Origin: Nocardia mangyaensis
GTDB lineage: Bacteria > Actinomycetota > Actinomycetes > Mycobacteriales > Mycobacteriaceae
Assembly (NCBI RefSeq): GCF_001886715.1
Contig: NZ_CP018082.1
Location: forward strand, 4,712,001-4,776,000
Direction: 5' to 3'
DNA length: 64,000 nt
Under the pieces are notes generated by a model that saw only the letters and a program-made list of their open reading frames with translations, ran no database searches and was not told the DNA's origin. Numbering within the stretch: position 1 is the first letter of the stretch; every line of letters starts with the position of its first letter. Both the position numbers and the translations under genes were made by a program. Positions 36,147-48,132 of this stretch are shown one piece after another.

Positions 36147-37067
36147 TCACTCGGCGGCGTCGGTTGTGGGCTGCTGCACGGTGAGCAGGTCGCGCACCGG
36201 CGAGACCGTATGTGGCAGCCACAGCGCCTGGGTGGGCGCCAGTGGCGGGTCGGCGAGTTCGACCACGCGGACCAGACCGCCGACCGCAGGGCCGGCGGGC
36301 GCGGTCACGAACGCGACGCAGTCGTTGTCGGCGACGGCGGTGACCGGGGGTGTCCCCTGGATACGGTTGACGACGAAGCGCGGTTCGAAACCGGCGCGAC
36401 GGCAGGTGCTGAGCAGGAAGTCGGTGTAGAACGAGTGGCCGGGCGGGGCCCACACCATGACCGACTCCGTGCGCAGGTCGTCGATCCGCACGATGTCGCG
36501 ATCCGCCAGGCGGTGAGTGCGGGCGACGGCGAGGCGGACCGGGTCATAGGCGATGATCGCCGAGGCCAGGTGGGCGGGCATCGCCACGCCGCGGCGCAGG
36601 GCGAGGTCGATCTGTCCGTCGTAGAGCGCGTGGACCAGGGCGTCGGGGAACATCTGTCGCGCGGTCACCGAGACGGTGGGCAGTCGCGCCCGGACCGAGG
36701 CCAGCAGCAGGTACACCTCCTCGGCGGTGATGGCCGGGGTGTGCCCGATGACGAACGGTCGCGGCGACTCGGTGCCCGCCTCGTAGGTCTGCTCGGCCAG
36801 GGTCGCCGCGGCCGCGAGCAGGGCACGGGCACCGTCGCGCAGCACCTCGCCCGCCGCCGTCGGGCGCAGGCGTCGGCCGGTGCGGTCGAACAGGGTCACG
36901 CCGAGTTGGCGTTCCAGCTGTCGGATGGCGGTACTCAGCGCCTGCTGGGTGAGATGTAATTGCGCTGCGGCACTGGTGAATCCGGCGTTCTCGGCGACGG
37001 CGAGGAACTGCTGGAGTCGATGCAGATCCAGCGGCCTGTCCGCCCGCGGCACCCGGTGGCCATCCAT
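36147..37067 (-). CDS. LysR-family transcriptional regulator
   Basis: 306-residue LTTR. The N-terminal winged helix (LHRLQQFLAVAENAGFTSA, then AAQLHLTQQALSTAIRQLE, about 15-50) is followed by a two-lobed effector domain (about 95-290). I chose the ATG at 37067, because the longer form from 37091 would start inside a palindrome that looks like its operator, and TAGGGTGG precedes this ATG. It is divergent from the SDR gene, the usual arrangement for an LTTR and its target. Confidence 0.88.
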   Translation of the reverse strand: MDGHRVPRADRPLDLHRLQQFLAVAENAGFTSAAAQLHLTQQALSTAIRQLERQLGVTLFDRTGRRLRPTAAGEVLRDGARALLAAAATLAEQTYEAGTESPRPFVIGHTPAITAEEVYLLLASVRARLPTVSVTARQMFPDALVHALYDGQIDLALRRGVAMPAHLASAIIAYDPVRLAVARTHRLADRDIVRIDDLRTESVMVWAPPGHSFYTDFLLSTCRRAGFEPRFVVNRIQGTPPVTAVADNDCVAFVTAPAGPAVGGLVRVVELADPPLAPTQALWLPHTVSPVRDLLTVQQPTTDAAE

Positions 37068-37086
37068 GACCACCACCCTAGCGATG

Positions 37087-37103
37087 CACAAATAGTTTTT
37101 GTG
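37087..37103. promoter_or_regulatory. LysR-type operator candidate
   Basis: CACAAA-TAGTT-TTTGTG is a perfect inverted repeat with 6-base arms in the LysR/SDR divergent region, matching the T-N11-A style of LTTR boxes. Confidence 0.5.
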
Positions 37104-37194
37104 AAACGGTCAGAAAGTACTGTTTCCTATTTGTTCCACGGCTGCCTAGCGTTGAAGGAGTAGGAGCAAGCGACACCGACGAGAGGACAGATCG

Positions 37195-37947
37195 ATGGCA
37201 GGCATCTTGACCGGGAATTCCGCCGTGGTCGCCGCGGGAGCGAAGAATCTGGGCGGGCTGATCAGCACCACCCTCGCCGAGGACGGCGCCAACGTACTGG
37301 TCCACTACAACAGCGACGCGAGCGAAGCCGACGCCGACAAGACCGTCGCCGCGGCGCGGGCCGCCGGCGTGCGGGCGGTGAAGTTCCAGGCCGACCTGAC
37401 CGTGCCCGCCAATGTGGTTCGCCTGTTCGACACCGCGGTCGCGGAGTTCGGCGGCGTCGACATCGCTGTGAACACTGTCGGCAAGGTGCTGCGCAAGCCC
37501 ATCCTCGACACCACCGAGGCCGACTACGACGCGATGTTCGACATCAATGCCAAGGCCGCCTACTTCTTCCTCCAGGAAGCGGGCAAGCGACTCAACGACG
37601 GCGGGCGCGTGGTCACGATCGTCACCTCCCTGCTGGCCGCCTTCACCGATGGCTACTCCACCTACGCGGGCGCCAAGAGTCCCGTCGAGCACTTCACCCG
37701 GGCCGCCGCCAAGGAGTTCGCCGAGCGCGGCATCACGGTCAACAACGTCGCCCCCGGCCCCATGGACACCCCGTTCTTCTATCCGCAGGAAACCCCGGAC
37801 CGCGTGGAGTTCCACAAGTCCCAAGCTCTCGGCGGCCGCCTGACCCGCATCGAGGACATCGCTCCCCTGGTGGAATTCCTCGTCACCGAGGGCGGCTGGG
37901 TCACCGGCCAGACCATCTTCGCCAACGGCGGCTACACCACCCGCTGA
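37195..37947 (+). CDS. Short-chain dehydrogenase/reductase (SDR)
   Basis: 250-residue classical SDR. The nucleotide-binding region is at the N-terminus (GNSAVVAAGAKNLGGLI, a variant of TGxxxGxG in which the first Gly is replaced), with NTVG (about 87-90), the catalytic Ser in VTSLLAA and YSTYAGAKS with Tyr-x3-Lys (about 156-164). The C-terminal GQTIFANGGYT is typical of the family. The substrate is unknown. It is probably induced through the divergent LysR. Confidence 0.88.
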   Translation: MAGILTGNSAVVAAGAKNLGGLISTTLAEDGANVLVHYNSDASEADADKTVAAARAAGVRAVKFQADLTVPANVVRLFDTAVAEFGGVDIAVNTVGKVLRKPILDTTEADYDAMFDINAKAAYFFLQEAGKRLNDGGRVVTIVTSLLAAFTDGYSTYAGAKSPVEHFTRAAAKEFAERGITVNNVAPGPMDTPFFYPQETPDRVEFHKSQALGGRLTRIEDIAPLVEFLVTEGGWVTGQTIFANGGYTTR

Positions 37948-37959
37948 GCAGGCGCCAGG

Positions 37960-39024
37960 TCAGCGCAGCGCGACGAGCTCGTGCAGGGTGGTGCCGGACT
38001 GCCGGTCCACGGCGCCGTCGCGGTGGATCGTCAGTTCGAACGACGACCGGAACCGGAAGTAGGCCGGATGCCCGATCACCTTGTGCAGCAACGGACGGAG
38101 CACCCGCGATCGAACCACCGGGACATCGTCGAGCAAATCGTGGGCGTGGATGACCGATTCCACGGTCAGGCGCAATTCCAGCTGATCGGGCACCCGCAGG
38201 TCGATCCATTCCGGGAACTCCCGGCCCGCGATCGAGTCGTAGCGCTTCGGCCCCTCGGTGAGGACGGTCTCCCCGGTCGACAAGACCACCTCCGCACCGC
38301 GGGCGAGCATGAGCGGGGCGATCGCGTGCCCGCCGCGCTGCGGCTGGGTCAGCACATTCGCGTACAGCAGCGAGTATTCGTCGGTGTAGAGGCGGCCCCA
38401 GTGCCAGCGGTCGATGATCCGCTTCATGTCGCCGACGCCCCAATTGTGGTCGGCGTAGCCGCGTCCGGTGACCGCGAGTTGCTCGCCGTCGATCTCCAGG
38501 GTGCCGTGGACGCGCGCGCGTGGTGCCCCGACCACCCAGCCGAAGGTCTCGCCGTCGCCGAAGCGGGTCTCACCCTTGCCCGGCATCCAGCTGGGCGTCT
38601 CGTTGTCGAAGGTCAATTCGAAGGCCACTCCGTCGCACGCCAGCCGCACGTGATGTCTGGGCAGCCCAGCTGCCGGATACTCCGACCAGGCGCGGTTGTC
38701 GCCGATCCGCACGTCGCAGGTGTCGGCCGAAAAGCTGGTCGCCGCATGCGGATAACGCTGGGCGGCCTGCCTGCGGCCACCGTCGGGGGTGTACACGATC
38801 AGTTCCACCCACGGCCTAGCCCAGGGCAGGTCCTCCGGGCGGCGTTTGGTCAGGAATCCGACCACCACGTGCCCGCTGTCGAGCTGGGCGTCGAAGTACC
38901 AGTGTTCGAAGGCCGCCCGGCTCGGCGAGGGGTGCAGGCCGTTGTGGCGTGGAAGCACGGTGGTCAGGTCGCCGTCGCGGCGGCCCGGCCCGTTCCACAC
39001 CTCGGTGATCGCGGTACTCGGCAC
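37960..39024 (-). CDS. CrtC/AttH-like lipocalin-family protein
   Basis: 354-residue beta-rich protein similar to the hydroxyneurosporene synthase (CrtC)/AttH family. It has HWYFDAQLDSGHVVVGFLTKRRP near the N-terminus, GRGYADHNWGVGDM (about 188-201) and WHWGRLYTDEYSLLYANV (about 208-225), where the conserved His/Asp/Trp residues line the lipocalin cavity. It may isomerise, hydrate or bind a terpenoid or lipid; the substrate is not predictable. The GTG start is 20 bases after the MpaB-type oxygenase gene, so they are one operon. Confidence 0.82.
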   Translation of the reverse strand: MPSTAITEVWNGPGRRDGDLTTVLPRHNGLHPSPSRAAFEHWYFDAQLDSGHVVVGFLTKRRPEDLPWARPWVELIVYTPDGGRRQAAQRYPHAATSFSADTCDVRIGDNRAWSEYPAAGLPRHHVRLACDGVAFELTFDNETPSWMPGKGETRFGDGETFGWVVGAPRARVHGTLEIDGEQLAVTGRGYADHNWGVGDMKRIIDRWHWGRLYTDEYSLLYANVLTQPQRGGHAIAPLMLARGAEVVLSTGETVLTEGPKRYDSIAGREFPEWIDLRVPDQLELRLTVESVIHAHDLLDDVPVVRSRVLRPLLHKVIGHPAYFRFRSSFELTIHRDGAVDRQSGTTLHELVALR

Positions 39025-39044
39025 AGCTGTTCGTCCTCGCTCTG

Positions 39045-40334
39045 TCAGCGCCGCAGCGCACCGGTGGCCTCGAATTGGGCTTCCCGACCGGCCATTTGGG
39101 CGCGGTACCAGTTCTCTCGATGGCGGCACATGACCCGTTCGTGCAGCCGGGCCAGCGGTGGGCACACGCGGCGGGTCACCTCCATCGCGGTGATGAGCGG
39201 AAACCGCGCGATGGGAAGCAGAATCCACGGGAACGCCGCGGGCATCCGATAACCCCGACGGGTGCCGGGCGCCATGTACATGGCCGAATACACCGCGTTG
39301 ATCCGGAAGTTGTACGCCGCGCGCACCCGAGCCCACCCGCGCTGGTCCGCGCGCGGGGCGAAGGCCGCCGGATAGGACTCGATCAGTTCCGCGCCGTGCT
39401 GTCCGGCATCGTAGGAGCGCGAGATCAGCGTCATCGCCAGCACGCGCAGCGAATCGGCGACCGTCTCCGGGTACCAGCGCACCCGGACCCCGAGCAGATG
39501 TCCCAGATATCGCTGGAAGTGCAGCAGCGCACGGATTTCCGAGGGCGTGGTCTGGTAGCCGAGCAACCACAGTCCCATTCCCGGTGTGATACTGCCGCCC
39601 AGCAGGGTCAGCAGCTGATAGGTCTGGCTGATCGGCAGCCCCCAGCGCTCGGTGTCCCATTCCGGATGGTCGGCGACCCGCGCCCGCACCGAGACATGCA
39701 TGACCCGCACCTTCATGGCGGTGGCCCGGCCCGCCGATCCCGGCGTCAGCAACGCACCCGGCTGCGAGACATCGATCCAGAACCGGCAGGTCTCGAGAAA
39801 CCGCCGCAGCGCGCTGTTCCCGGCGTAACCTCCGGCGAGCGAGAGCGGGGTGGCGACCGCGGCCTCGGTGTACATCTCCAGGGTCTCGGCACCGGCGAAG
39901 CTGAAAAGCATGGTGCCCCAGCGTCGCCAGATGGCCGCGCCCTGTTCCACCAGTTCCGGCCGCAGCCAGTCGGGCTGGGTCTCGAACTCGGCGAACAGCT
40001 CTCGCATGGCGGCCGGCGAGTCCGCGACGGCATCCACGCCTGAGGTGAGGGCGGTCTCCAGCATCTCGCGGCCCCGGGTCGCACCGATCGCGCCGTGCAT
40101 CACCTCGGCGACGAACCGTTCGGCCACCGGATCGCCGGTGAACAGGTCCGCGCACAAGGCTTTCGCCTGCTCGTCGGTGGGGAACGGTCCGGCACCTGTG
40201 AGCGCGGTGACGAGGCGTTCGAAGCGCTGGACGCCCGGCCTGTCGCGGCCCTCCCAGTAGCGGAAGGCGCTGGGGCAGCGGGCCTGCCGCGGAATCAGCG
40301 CTCCGGCGGGTTCCGACGGCACATCCACTGACAT
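39045..40334 (-). CDS. Oxygenase MpaB family protein (DUF2236)
   Basis: 429-residue MpaB/latex-clearing-protein (Lcp)-like DUF2236 protein. This haem-b fold includes the oxygenase that cleaves terpenoid side chains in fungal mycophenolic acid biosynthesis and the Lcp rubber oxygenases. Conserved-looking segments are AEVMHGAIG (about 75-83), GAETLEMY (about 149-156), VRVMHVSVRA (about 208-217, His as possible haem ligand) and GYQTTPSEIRALL. I chose the ATG at 40334 because GGAAGGA precedes it. Its partners are the CrtC-like gene downstream and a divergent TetR. Confidence 0.85.
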   Translation of the reverse strand: MSVDVPSEPAGALIPRQARCPSAFRYWEGRDRPGVQRFERLVTALTGAGPFPTDEQAKALCADLFTGDPVAERFVAEVMHGAIGATRGREMLETALTSGVDAVADSPAAMRELFAEFETQPDWLRPELVEQGAAIWRRWGTMLFSFAGAETLEMYTEAAVATPLSLAGGYAGNSALRRFLETCRFWIDVSQPGALLTPGSAGRATAMKVRVMHVSVRARVADHPEWDTERWGLPISQTYQLLTLLGGSITPGMGLWLLGYQTTPSEIRALLHFQRYLGHLLGVRVRWYPETVADSLRVLAMTLISRSYDAGQHGAELIESYPAAFAPRADQRGWARVRAAYNFRINAVYSAMYMAPGTRRGYRMPAAFPWILLPIARFPLITAMEVTRRVCPPLARLHERVMCRHRENWYRAQMAGREAQFEATGALRR

Positions 40335-40466
40335 GGGCGGTCCTTCCAGTCGAATCCCGTGATCACGGATCCAGGGCAACGACCTCACCATACGCTGAAG
40401 TATCTACAACGGTACTCGAAAGTATGGAAATGGATTCGGGCATCCGCGCCTCCGATCGCGCCTCCA

Positions 40467-40483
40467 TACGGTGGGGTACCGTA
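40467..40483. promoter_or_regulatory. TetR operator candidate
   Basis: TACGGT-GGGGT-ACCGTA is an inverted repeat with 6-base arms in the region between the MpaB operon and the divergent TetR gene. A second, looser pair, CCATAC ... GTATGG, lies at about 40389-40424. Confidence 0.45.
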
Positions 40484-40606
40484 GCCCGTACTTCTGGGAT
40501 GGTCGAGTAAATCGCGATCTCGCCCGGCGCAGCCGATCGGGCGACGTCACGCCGGGCCCGCCTTCTACGATCGAGGTGTGCAGATGACCGACAGCCCCCG
40601 GACCCG

Positions 40607-41254
40607 ATGACCACCGAACCCGCGCGCCCCGCCGCGCCGCGGCGGTCCAAGAAGGCCGAGGCGCAACAGCGCGGTGCGCGTTCCGGTGCCCAGCAGTCGG
40701 GCCGGAGCCGCAGCCCACGCCTGTCCTACGACGATTGGGTCGACGGCGCACTGGCCCTGCTCGCCAGGGAAGGCGCGGCCGCCGTACGCATTCCCCGGCT
40801 CTGCGAAGCACTCGGTGTCACCAAGGGCAGCTTCTACTGGCATTTCGACGACATCGGCCGGCTCGAGGAAGCCATGGCCGATCGATGGAGCACGACCCAG
40901 GCCCAGGTCATCGCGGAACTCGCCGCCGTCGATTCGATGCCGATCGAACAGCGCATCGAAGCGATGGCCACCATGCTCGTCGATCGGAACTGGCTGGTCG
41001 AAGCCACCGTGCGCGAGTGGAGCCGCACCCGCCCGCAAGTGCAGAACGCTGTCCAGGAACTGGATCGAAAGATCTTCGACACCATCCGGGCGGCGCTGGC
41101 CGAACTCGGATTCGACGCCGAGACGGCCAGGCTGCGGGCCGGTGCCATGGTCTACCTCGGCATCGGTTTCATCCACGGTCGCGCGAGCTTGCCGATTCCC
41201 ACCCACCAAGAGGTGAACGCCGTCATCACACTGCTCACCCGGCCGGCACCATGA
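40607..41254 (+). CDS. TetR-family transcriptional regulator
   Basis: 215-residue regulator. After a basic Ala/Arg-rich leader, the TetR HTH lies at about residues 40-85 (ALALLAREGAAAVRIPRLCEALGVTKGSFYWHF), followed by an all-helical ligand domain. It is divergent from the MpaB/CrtC-like operon and has candidate operators between, so it is most likely the local repressor. An in-frame ATG is not obvious upstream; a different-frame ATG at 40584 is not used. Confidence 0.88.
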   Translation: MTTEPARPAAPRRSKKAEAQQRGARSGAQQSGRSRSPRLSYDDWVDGALALLAREGAAAVRIPRLCEALGVTKGSFYWHFDDIGRLEEAMADRWSTTQAQVIAELAAVDSMPIEQRIEAMATMLVDRNWLVEATVREWSRTRPQVQNAVQELDRKIFDTIRAALAELGFDAETARLRAGAMVYLGIGFIHGRASLPIPTHQEVNAVITLLTRPAP

Positions 41255-41276
41255 TCGACCCAGCACCCCGGCTGCG

Positions 41277-42836
41277 CTACAGCCCAGCCGACCCGATCGT
41301 TCCGGTGCGGATGACGGGGAGATCATCGGGTGCGCCGACGCGGATCAGTCGGTCCAGCGCGGCGAGGTCGAGGTGCTGTTCGACGAGGTCGGCGAGCAGG
41401 TCGAGTTGTGCCGTGCGGATGGCGGCGACCGAGGTGTCGGGTGCCACGGTGAAGCCGGTGCGCCCGGCACGGGCGGCGACCTCGGTGAGCCAAGCGCGGC
41501 GGAACTCGTCGGATTCGAGGAGTCCGTGGACGTGTGTGCCCCAGATCGCCTCGCGCGCACTACCTTCGGAAGCGGCGTCGATGGTGAGCCAGGCGGGGTC
41601 GGTGGTGCGGCGGACGCGACCATGGTGGATTTCGTAGCCGTGCACGGGGATCCCGGCCGCGCTGCCGGTGACCTGGCGGGCGATCTTGGGGTCGGCGAAT
41701 TCGATGTCGAGGTCCAACAGGCCGAGACCGCTGGCCACCCAGGGTTCGGGAGTCGCGAGGTATTCGATTCCGTCGATGATGCGATGGCCGAGCATCTGGT
41801 AACCCCCGCAGATACCGAGGATGGGTCGCCCGTCGGCGGCACGGGACCGTAGTGCGCCGTCGATTCCCTTGGCGCGCAACCATTCCAGATCGGAGACGGT
41901 GGCTTTGGAGCCGGGCAGGACGACGAGGTCGGCGGTGGCGAGTTGGTCGGGGGCGTCGGCCCAGCGCACGGCCACACCGGGTTCGCAGGCCAAGGCTTCG
42001 ATGTCGGTGGAGTTGGAGATGCGTGGGAGGCGGATGGCGGCGACGGTGAGCCATTCGGTGCCGTGTGGCGAGCCGGGGCGACCGACCGGGGTGCCCGCGA
42101 CGGTGCCGAGGGAGTCCTCGGCATCGAGCCACAGGTCCTCGGCGAAAGGCAGCACACCCAGCGTCGGGCGGCCGGTCAGGGTGGTCAGCTGGTCGAGTCC
42201 CGGTTGCAGCAGGGAGACGTCGCCCCGGAATTTGTTGATGATGAAGCCCGAGATGAGTTGCTGGTCCGCGGGTTCCAGGACGGCGACCGTGCCGAACAGG
42301 TGAGCCAACACCCCGCCGCGATCGATGTCACCGACGACCAGCACGGGGAGGTCGGCGGCACGCGCCAGCCCCATGTTCGCCAGATCCGTCGCGCGCAGGT
42401 TGATTTCAGCGGGTGAACCCGCACCTTCGCAGATCACCACATCGAATTCCGCACGCAGCGAGTCGAGTTCGGCGGCCACCACCGCACGCAACTGCTGACG
42501 ACGGGTGAAGTAGTCCCGCGCCCCGACGGTTCCGATCGCCTGACCGCGCACCACCAGCTGCGATCGCCGATCGCTGCCGGGCTTGAGCAACACCGGGTTG
42601 AACCGCACGCTCGGCGCCAATCCACACGCCCGAGCCTGCAGCGCCTGCGCCCGCCCGATCTCCCCGCCGTCGAGGGTCACGACGGAGTTGTTCGACATGT
42701 TCTGCGCCTTGAACGGCGCCACCCGCACCCCGCGCCGTGCCAGCATCCGGCAGATCCCGGCCACCACCACGCTTTTGCCCGCATCGGAGGTGGTACCCGC
42801 GATCAAGACAGCGCCGCGCAGATCACCCTCGCTCAC
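41277..42836 (-). CDS. cobQ: Cobyric acid synthase
   Basis: 519-residue cobyric acid synthase, amidating the b, d, e and g side chains of adenosylcobyrinic acid a,c-diamide. The N-terminal DTBS-like ATP domain has [20 protein letters not shown] (about 13-32) and [10 protein letters not shown] (about 42-51). The C-terminal glutamine amidotransferase has the nucleophile Cys in [10 protein letters not shown] and a partner His in GTHVHGL. GTG start. It is separated by about 9 kb from the other cob genes. Confidence 0.95.
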   Translation of the reverse strand: MSEGDLRGAVLIAGTTSDAGKSVVVAGICRMLARRGVRVAPFKAQNMSNNSVVTLDGGEIGRAQALQARACGLAPSVRFNPVLLKPGSDRRSQLVVRGQAIGTVGARDYFTRRQQLRAVVAAELDSLRAEFDVVICEGAGSPAEINLRATDLANMGLARAADLPVLVVGDIDRGGVLAHLFGTVAVLEPADQQLISGFIINKFRGDVSLLQPGLDQLTTLTGRPTLGVLPFAEDLWLDAEDSLGTVAGTPVGRPGSPHGTEWLTVAAIRLPRISNSTDIEALACEPGVAVRWADAPDQLATADLVVLPGSKATVSDLEWLRAKGIDGALRSRAADGRPILGICGGYQMLGHRIIDGIEYLATPEPWVASGLGLLDLDIEFADPKIARQVTGSAAGIPVHGYEIHHGRVRRTTDPAWLTIDAASEGSAREAIWGTHVHGLLESDEFRRAWLTEVAARAGRTGFTVAPDTSVAAIRTAQLDLLADLVEQHLDLAALDRLIRVGAPDDLPVIRTGTIGSAGL

Positions 42837-42903
42837 CGCGCAGCCCGATCGAGCGTGACCCTCGATCCGGACGCCCCCACCCCGTCTCGATGACCACCCG
42901 ACA

Positions 42904-42936
42904 CCGTGAGCGCCGTCCCCGGCGGAAGCCTCACGG
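42904..42936 (-). terminator. Hairpin at the map stop codon
   Basis: CCGTGAG (42904-42910) pairs with CTCACGG (42930-42936), with an inner CGCCG/CGGCG stem (42911-42915/42920-42924) and a 5-base bulge. It begins at the last codons of map and may end its transcript before cobQ. Confidence 0.4.
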
Positions 42937-43794
42937 CAGGGTCAGGATTTCCGCGCCTGCCTCGGTGACCACGAGTGTGTGCTCGAACTGGGCGGTCCAT
43001 TTGCGGTCCTTGGTGACCACGGTCCAGCCGTCGTCCCAGATGTCGTAGTCGATGCCGCCGAGGTTGATCATCGGCTCGATGGTGAAGGTCATGCCCGGTT
43101 CGATGACCGATTCGATGGAGGGCTGGTCGTAGTGCAGGATGACCAGTCCGCTGTGGAAGGTGGGGCCGACGCCGTGGCCGGTGAAGTCGCGGACGACGCC
43201 GTAGCCGAAGCGGTTGGCGTAGGCCTCGATGACGCGGCCGACGACATTGAGCGCGCGGCCCGGCTTGACCGCCTTGATCGCCCGATTGGTCGCCTCCTCG
43301 GTGCGCTCCACCAGCAGGCGCACCTCCTCGTCGACGTTCCCGGCGAGGAAGGTGCGGTTGGTGTCGCCATGCACGCCGTGGATGTAGGCGGTGACGTCGA
43401 TGTTGACGATGTCACCGTCTTCGATCACGGTCGAGTCGGGGATGCCGTGGCAGATGACCTCGTTCAGCGAGGTGCAGCAGGACTTGGGGAAGCCCTTGTA
43501 CCCCAGCGTGGAGGGGTAGGCGCCGTGATCGCACATGTACTCGTGCGCGATGCGGTCCAGTTCGTCGGTGGTGACACCGGGGGCGACCGCCTTGCCCGCC
43601 TCGTCGAGCGCCTGCGCGGCGATCTTGCCCGCGATCCGCATCTTCTCGATGGTCTCGGCCGTCTGCACCCAGGGCTCGTTGCCCTCGTTGGCGGTCTTCT
43701 TCCACACGTATTCGGGGCGCTCGATGGAACGCGGGACGTCCCGGATCGGCGACTGGGTGCCGGGAACGAGTGGCTGACGGGTGCGCACGGACAT
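42931..43794 (-). CDS. map: Type I methionine aminopeptidase (MapB-type)
   Basis: 287-residue methionine aminopeptidase removing N-terminal Met. The metal ligands are in [18 protein letters not shown] (two Asp, about 132-149), [12 protein letters not shown] (His, about 201-212), TIEPM (Glu, about 236-240) and FEHTL (Glu, about 269-273). The N-terminal about 40-residue Pro-rich extension with an SH3-type motif is typical of mycobacterial MapB. The ATG at 43794 lies in the spacing after the YdeP-like gene. Confidence 0.95.
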   Translation of the reverse strand: MSVRTRQPLVPGTQSPIRDVPRSIERPEYVWKKTANEGNEPWVQTAETIEKMRIAGKIAAQALDEAGKAVAPGVTTDELDRIAHEYMCDHGAYPSTLGYKGFPKSCCTSLNEVICHGIPDSTVIEDGDIVNIDVTAYIHGVHGDTNRTFLAGNVDEEVRLLVERTEEATNRAIKAVKPGRALNVVGRVIEAYANRFGYGVVRDFTGHGVGPTFHSGLVILHYDQPSIESVIEPGMTFTIEPMINLGGIDYDIWDDGWTVVTKDRKWTAQFEHTLVVTEAGAEILTLP

Positions 43795-43817
43795 AGAGGA
43801 GAGTGTATCCAGAGCGG

Positions 43818-46123
<2,306 letters not shown>

Positions 46124-46163
46124 TGTTCCAGCCGACCTCGGGATGCGATACCGTCGCCGCCGC

Positions 46164-47597
46164 TCAGCGCACGGCGACCTGGTCGGTTGCCGCCGCGGGC
46201 GCGGCGGGTGCGCCGGGTCTGCGCAGCACCGTGACGCTGATGGCCAGCGCCGCCGCGAGGAGCCCGGCGGCCACCGTGAACGCCAGCCGGTAGCCGCTGG
46301 TCAGCGCGTCCGCCTCGGACGCGCCGACCGCGAGCTCGGCGCCCGTGCGGGCGGCGGCGAGGGTGGACAGAACCGCGACACCGATCGCCATGCCGACCTG
46401 CTGTGTGGTGTTGAACAGACCCGATGCCAGTCCAGCGTCGTCGGCCTCGGCACCCGACATCGCCAAGGCGGTGAGCGTCGGCAGCACCAGACCACCACCG
46501 GCGATCAGCACCATCATCGGCAGCAGGTCGGTGACATAGACGGCTTCGGTGGGCAACCGCATCAGCCACGACATCCCGATCAGCAGCAGCACCAGACCGG
46601 AGAGGAGCACGGCCCGTTCGCCGAAGCGGGTGACCAATCGCGCGGAGGCGAACAGCGAGACCGTGCCGATGGCCAGCGCGGCGGGCAGCATGGCAAGGCC
46701 GGTCTGCAGTGCGTTGTAGCCGAGCACCTTCTGCAGGTAGAGCGCGACGATGATCTGGAAGGCGAACATGGCGGCCAGCGCGAGCATCTGCACGACATTG
46801 GCGCCGGAGACGTTGCGGGAGCGGAAGATCCGCAGCGGCAGCAGCGGCGTGCGGGCAGTCGCCTGACGCGCGGCGAAGGCGGCGAGCAGGGCGGTGGCCA
46901 GTGCGCCGAGGCCCAGCGTGCGCGTCGAGACCCAGCCGTATGTTTCGACCTCGACGACGGTGTAGATGCCGAGCATCAGCCCGGCGGTCACCAGGATCGC
47001 CCCGAACACATCGGCACCGGCGGCCAGCCCGAGTCCGCGGTCGGCGGGCAGTGCCGCGAGCGCGACCGCGATGGTCAGTACCCCGATCGGCACATTGATC
47101 AGGAAAATCCAGTGCCAGTTCAGTGCGTCGGTGAGCACACCGCCCAGGACCTGACCGATGGAGGCGCCCGCGGCGCCGGTGAAGCTGAAAACGCCGATGG
47201 CCGTGGCTCGTTCGCGCGCTCCGGTGAAGATCGTCACCAGGATGCCGAGCACCACCGAGGCGGAGATCGCGCTGCCGACACCCTGGAGGAAGCGGGCACC
47301 GACGAGCATCTCAGGGCTCGTGGCCGCACCGGCCAGCAGCGAGGCCACGGTGAAAACGCCGGTGCCGGTGAGGAACATCGTCTTGCGACCGATCAGGTCA
47401 CCGAGGCGCCCGGCCAGCAGGAGCAGACCGCCGAAAGCGATCAGATAGGCGTTCACGGTCCAGCTCAGACCGGCGGGCGAGAAGCCGAGATCGTCCTGGA
47501 TCGCGGGCATGGCGACGGTGACGATGCTGCCGTCGAGGATGGTCATCAGCATCGCGGCCGAGAGCACAGCGAGCGCGACGCGCTGAGATTTGGTCAT
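46164..47597 (-). CDS. DHA2-family (14-TM) MFS drug exporter
   Basis: 477-residue exporter of the EmrB/QacA group with 14 predicted membrane segments, motif A in GGRLGDLIGRKTMF-like (about 60-75) and motif C around GQVLGGVLTDALNW (about 145-158). It lies 46 bases downstream of a MarR gene on the same strand, with a shared operator-like sequence, so it is likely a MarR-repressed multidrug pump. Confidence 0.9.
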   Translation of the reverse strand: MTKSQRVALAVLSAAMLMTILDGSIVTVAMPAIQDDLGFSPAGLSWTVNAYLIAFGGLLLLAGRLGDLIGRKTMFLTGTGVFTVASLLAGAATSPEMLVGARFLQGVGSAISASVVLGILVTIFTGARERATAIGVFSFTGAAGASIGQVLGGVLTDALNWHWIFLINVPIGVLTIAVALAALPADRGLGLAAGADVFGAILVTAGLMLGIYTVVEVETYGWVSTRTLGLGALATALLAAFAARQATARTPLLPLRIFRSRNVSGANVVQMLALAAMFAFQIIVALYLQKVLGYNALQTGLAMLPAALAIGTVSLFASARLVTRFGERAVLLSGLVLLLIGMSWLMRLPTEAVYVTDLLPMMVLIAGGGLVLPTLTALAMSGAEADDAGLASGLFNTTQQVGMAIGVAVLSTLAAARTGAELAVGASEADALTSGYRLAFTVAAGLLAAALAISVTVLRRPGAPAAPAAATDQVAVR

Positions 47598-47610
47598 AAA
47601 AGGACCGTAC

Positions 47611-47630
47611 TAGATAGTTTCGTAGCAGAC
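47611..47630. promoter_or_regulatory. MarR operator candidate between marR and MFS genes
   Basis: TAGATAGT (47611-47618) runs into ATAGTTTCGT (47614-47623) and then AGCAGAC. The same words recur at 48131-48150 before the MarR gene, suggesting two sites for one regulator. Confidence 0.45.
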
Positions 47631-47643
47631 AATCCGTTACGGA

Positions 47644-48132
47644 CTATTGCCGAGCGCGGCGCGCACAGGTCGCTTCCACCGCGGTCGACAACTCTCCCTC
47701 CACCAGGCGATTCAGCGCGCGCAGCAGCACGTCCCGGTCCCCTTTCGGCAGCGAGCCGAGGACCGCCTCGTGGACTCCGTCGGCGATCTCGACACTGCGC
47801 GCTGCCAATTCAGCACCCGCGGGCGTCACCGAGATGATGCGAGCCCGCCGGTCGGCACTCGACGGCTTGCGCTCGGCCAGGCCGGCCTTCTCCAGCGCGT
47901 CGACAGTGACGACCATCGTCGTCTTGTCCATGTCGCCGAGGTCGGCGAGCTGAGCCTGGGTGCGCTCGCCTTCGAGCGCGTGCACCAGCACGCAGTGCAT
48001 GCGAGCCGTCAGCCCGATCTCCCCGAGCGCGGACGCCATCCGCGTACGCAGGACGTGACTGGTGCGGTCGAGCAGATAGGACAGGTCGGGTGCGGTACGA
48101 GCGTTCGCCGGGGCCGTCATGCGGTCCATCAT
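47644..48132 (-). CDS. MarR-family transcriptional regulator
   Basis: 162-residue MarR protein. The winged helix is at about 55-105, with TQAQLADLGDMDKTTMVVTVDALEKAGL and the wing RKPSSADRRARIISVT. It is upstream of an MFS exporter in the same direction and divergent from the LLM oxidoreductase gene, so it may control both. The ATG at 48132 overlaps an operator-like repeat; an ATG at 48120 is a possible alternative start. Confidence 0.9.
   Translation of the reverse strand: MMDRMTAPANARTAPDLSYLLDRTSHVLRTRMASALGEIGLTARMHCVLVHALEGERTQAQLADLGDMDKTTMVVTVDALEKAGLAERKPSSADRRARIISVTPAGAELAARSVEIADGVHEAVLGSLPKGDRDVLLRALNRLVEGELSTAVEATCARRARQ

Noticed and set aside
37960..40155. 731-codon minus-strand frame covering both MpaB and CrtC-like genes
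   Set aside because: Only its C-terminal about 354 codons are the CrtC-like protein; the upstream part is a shadow of the MpaB gene.
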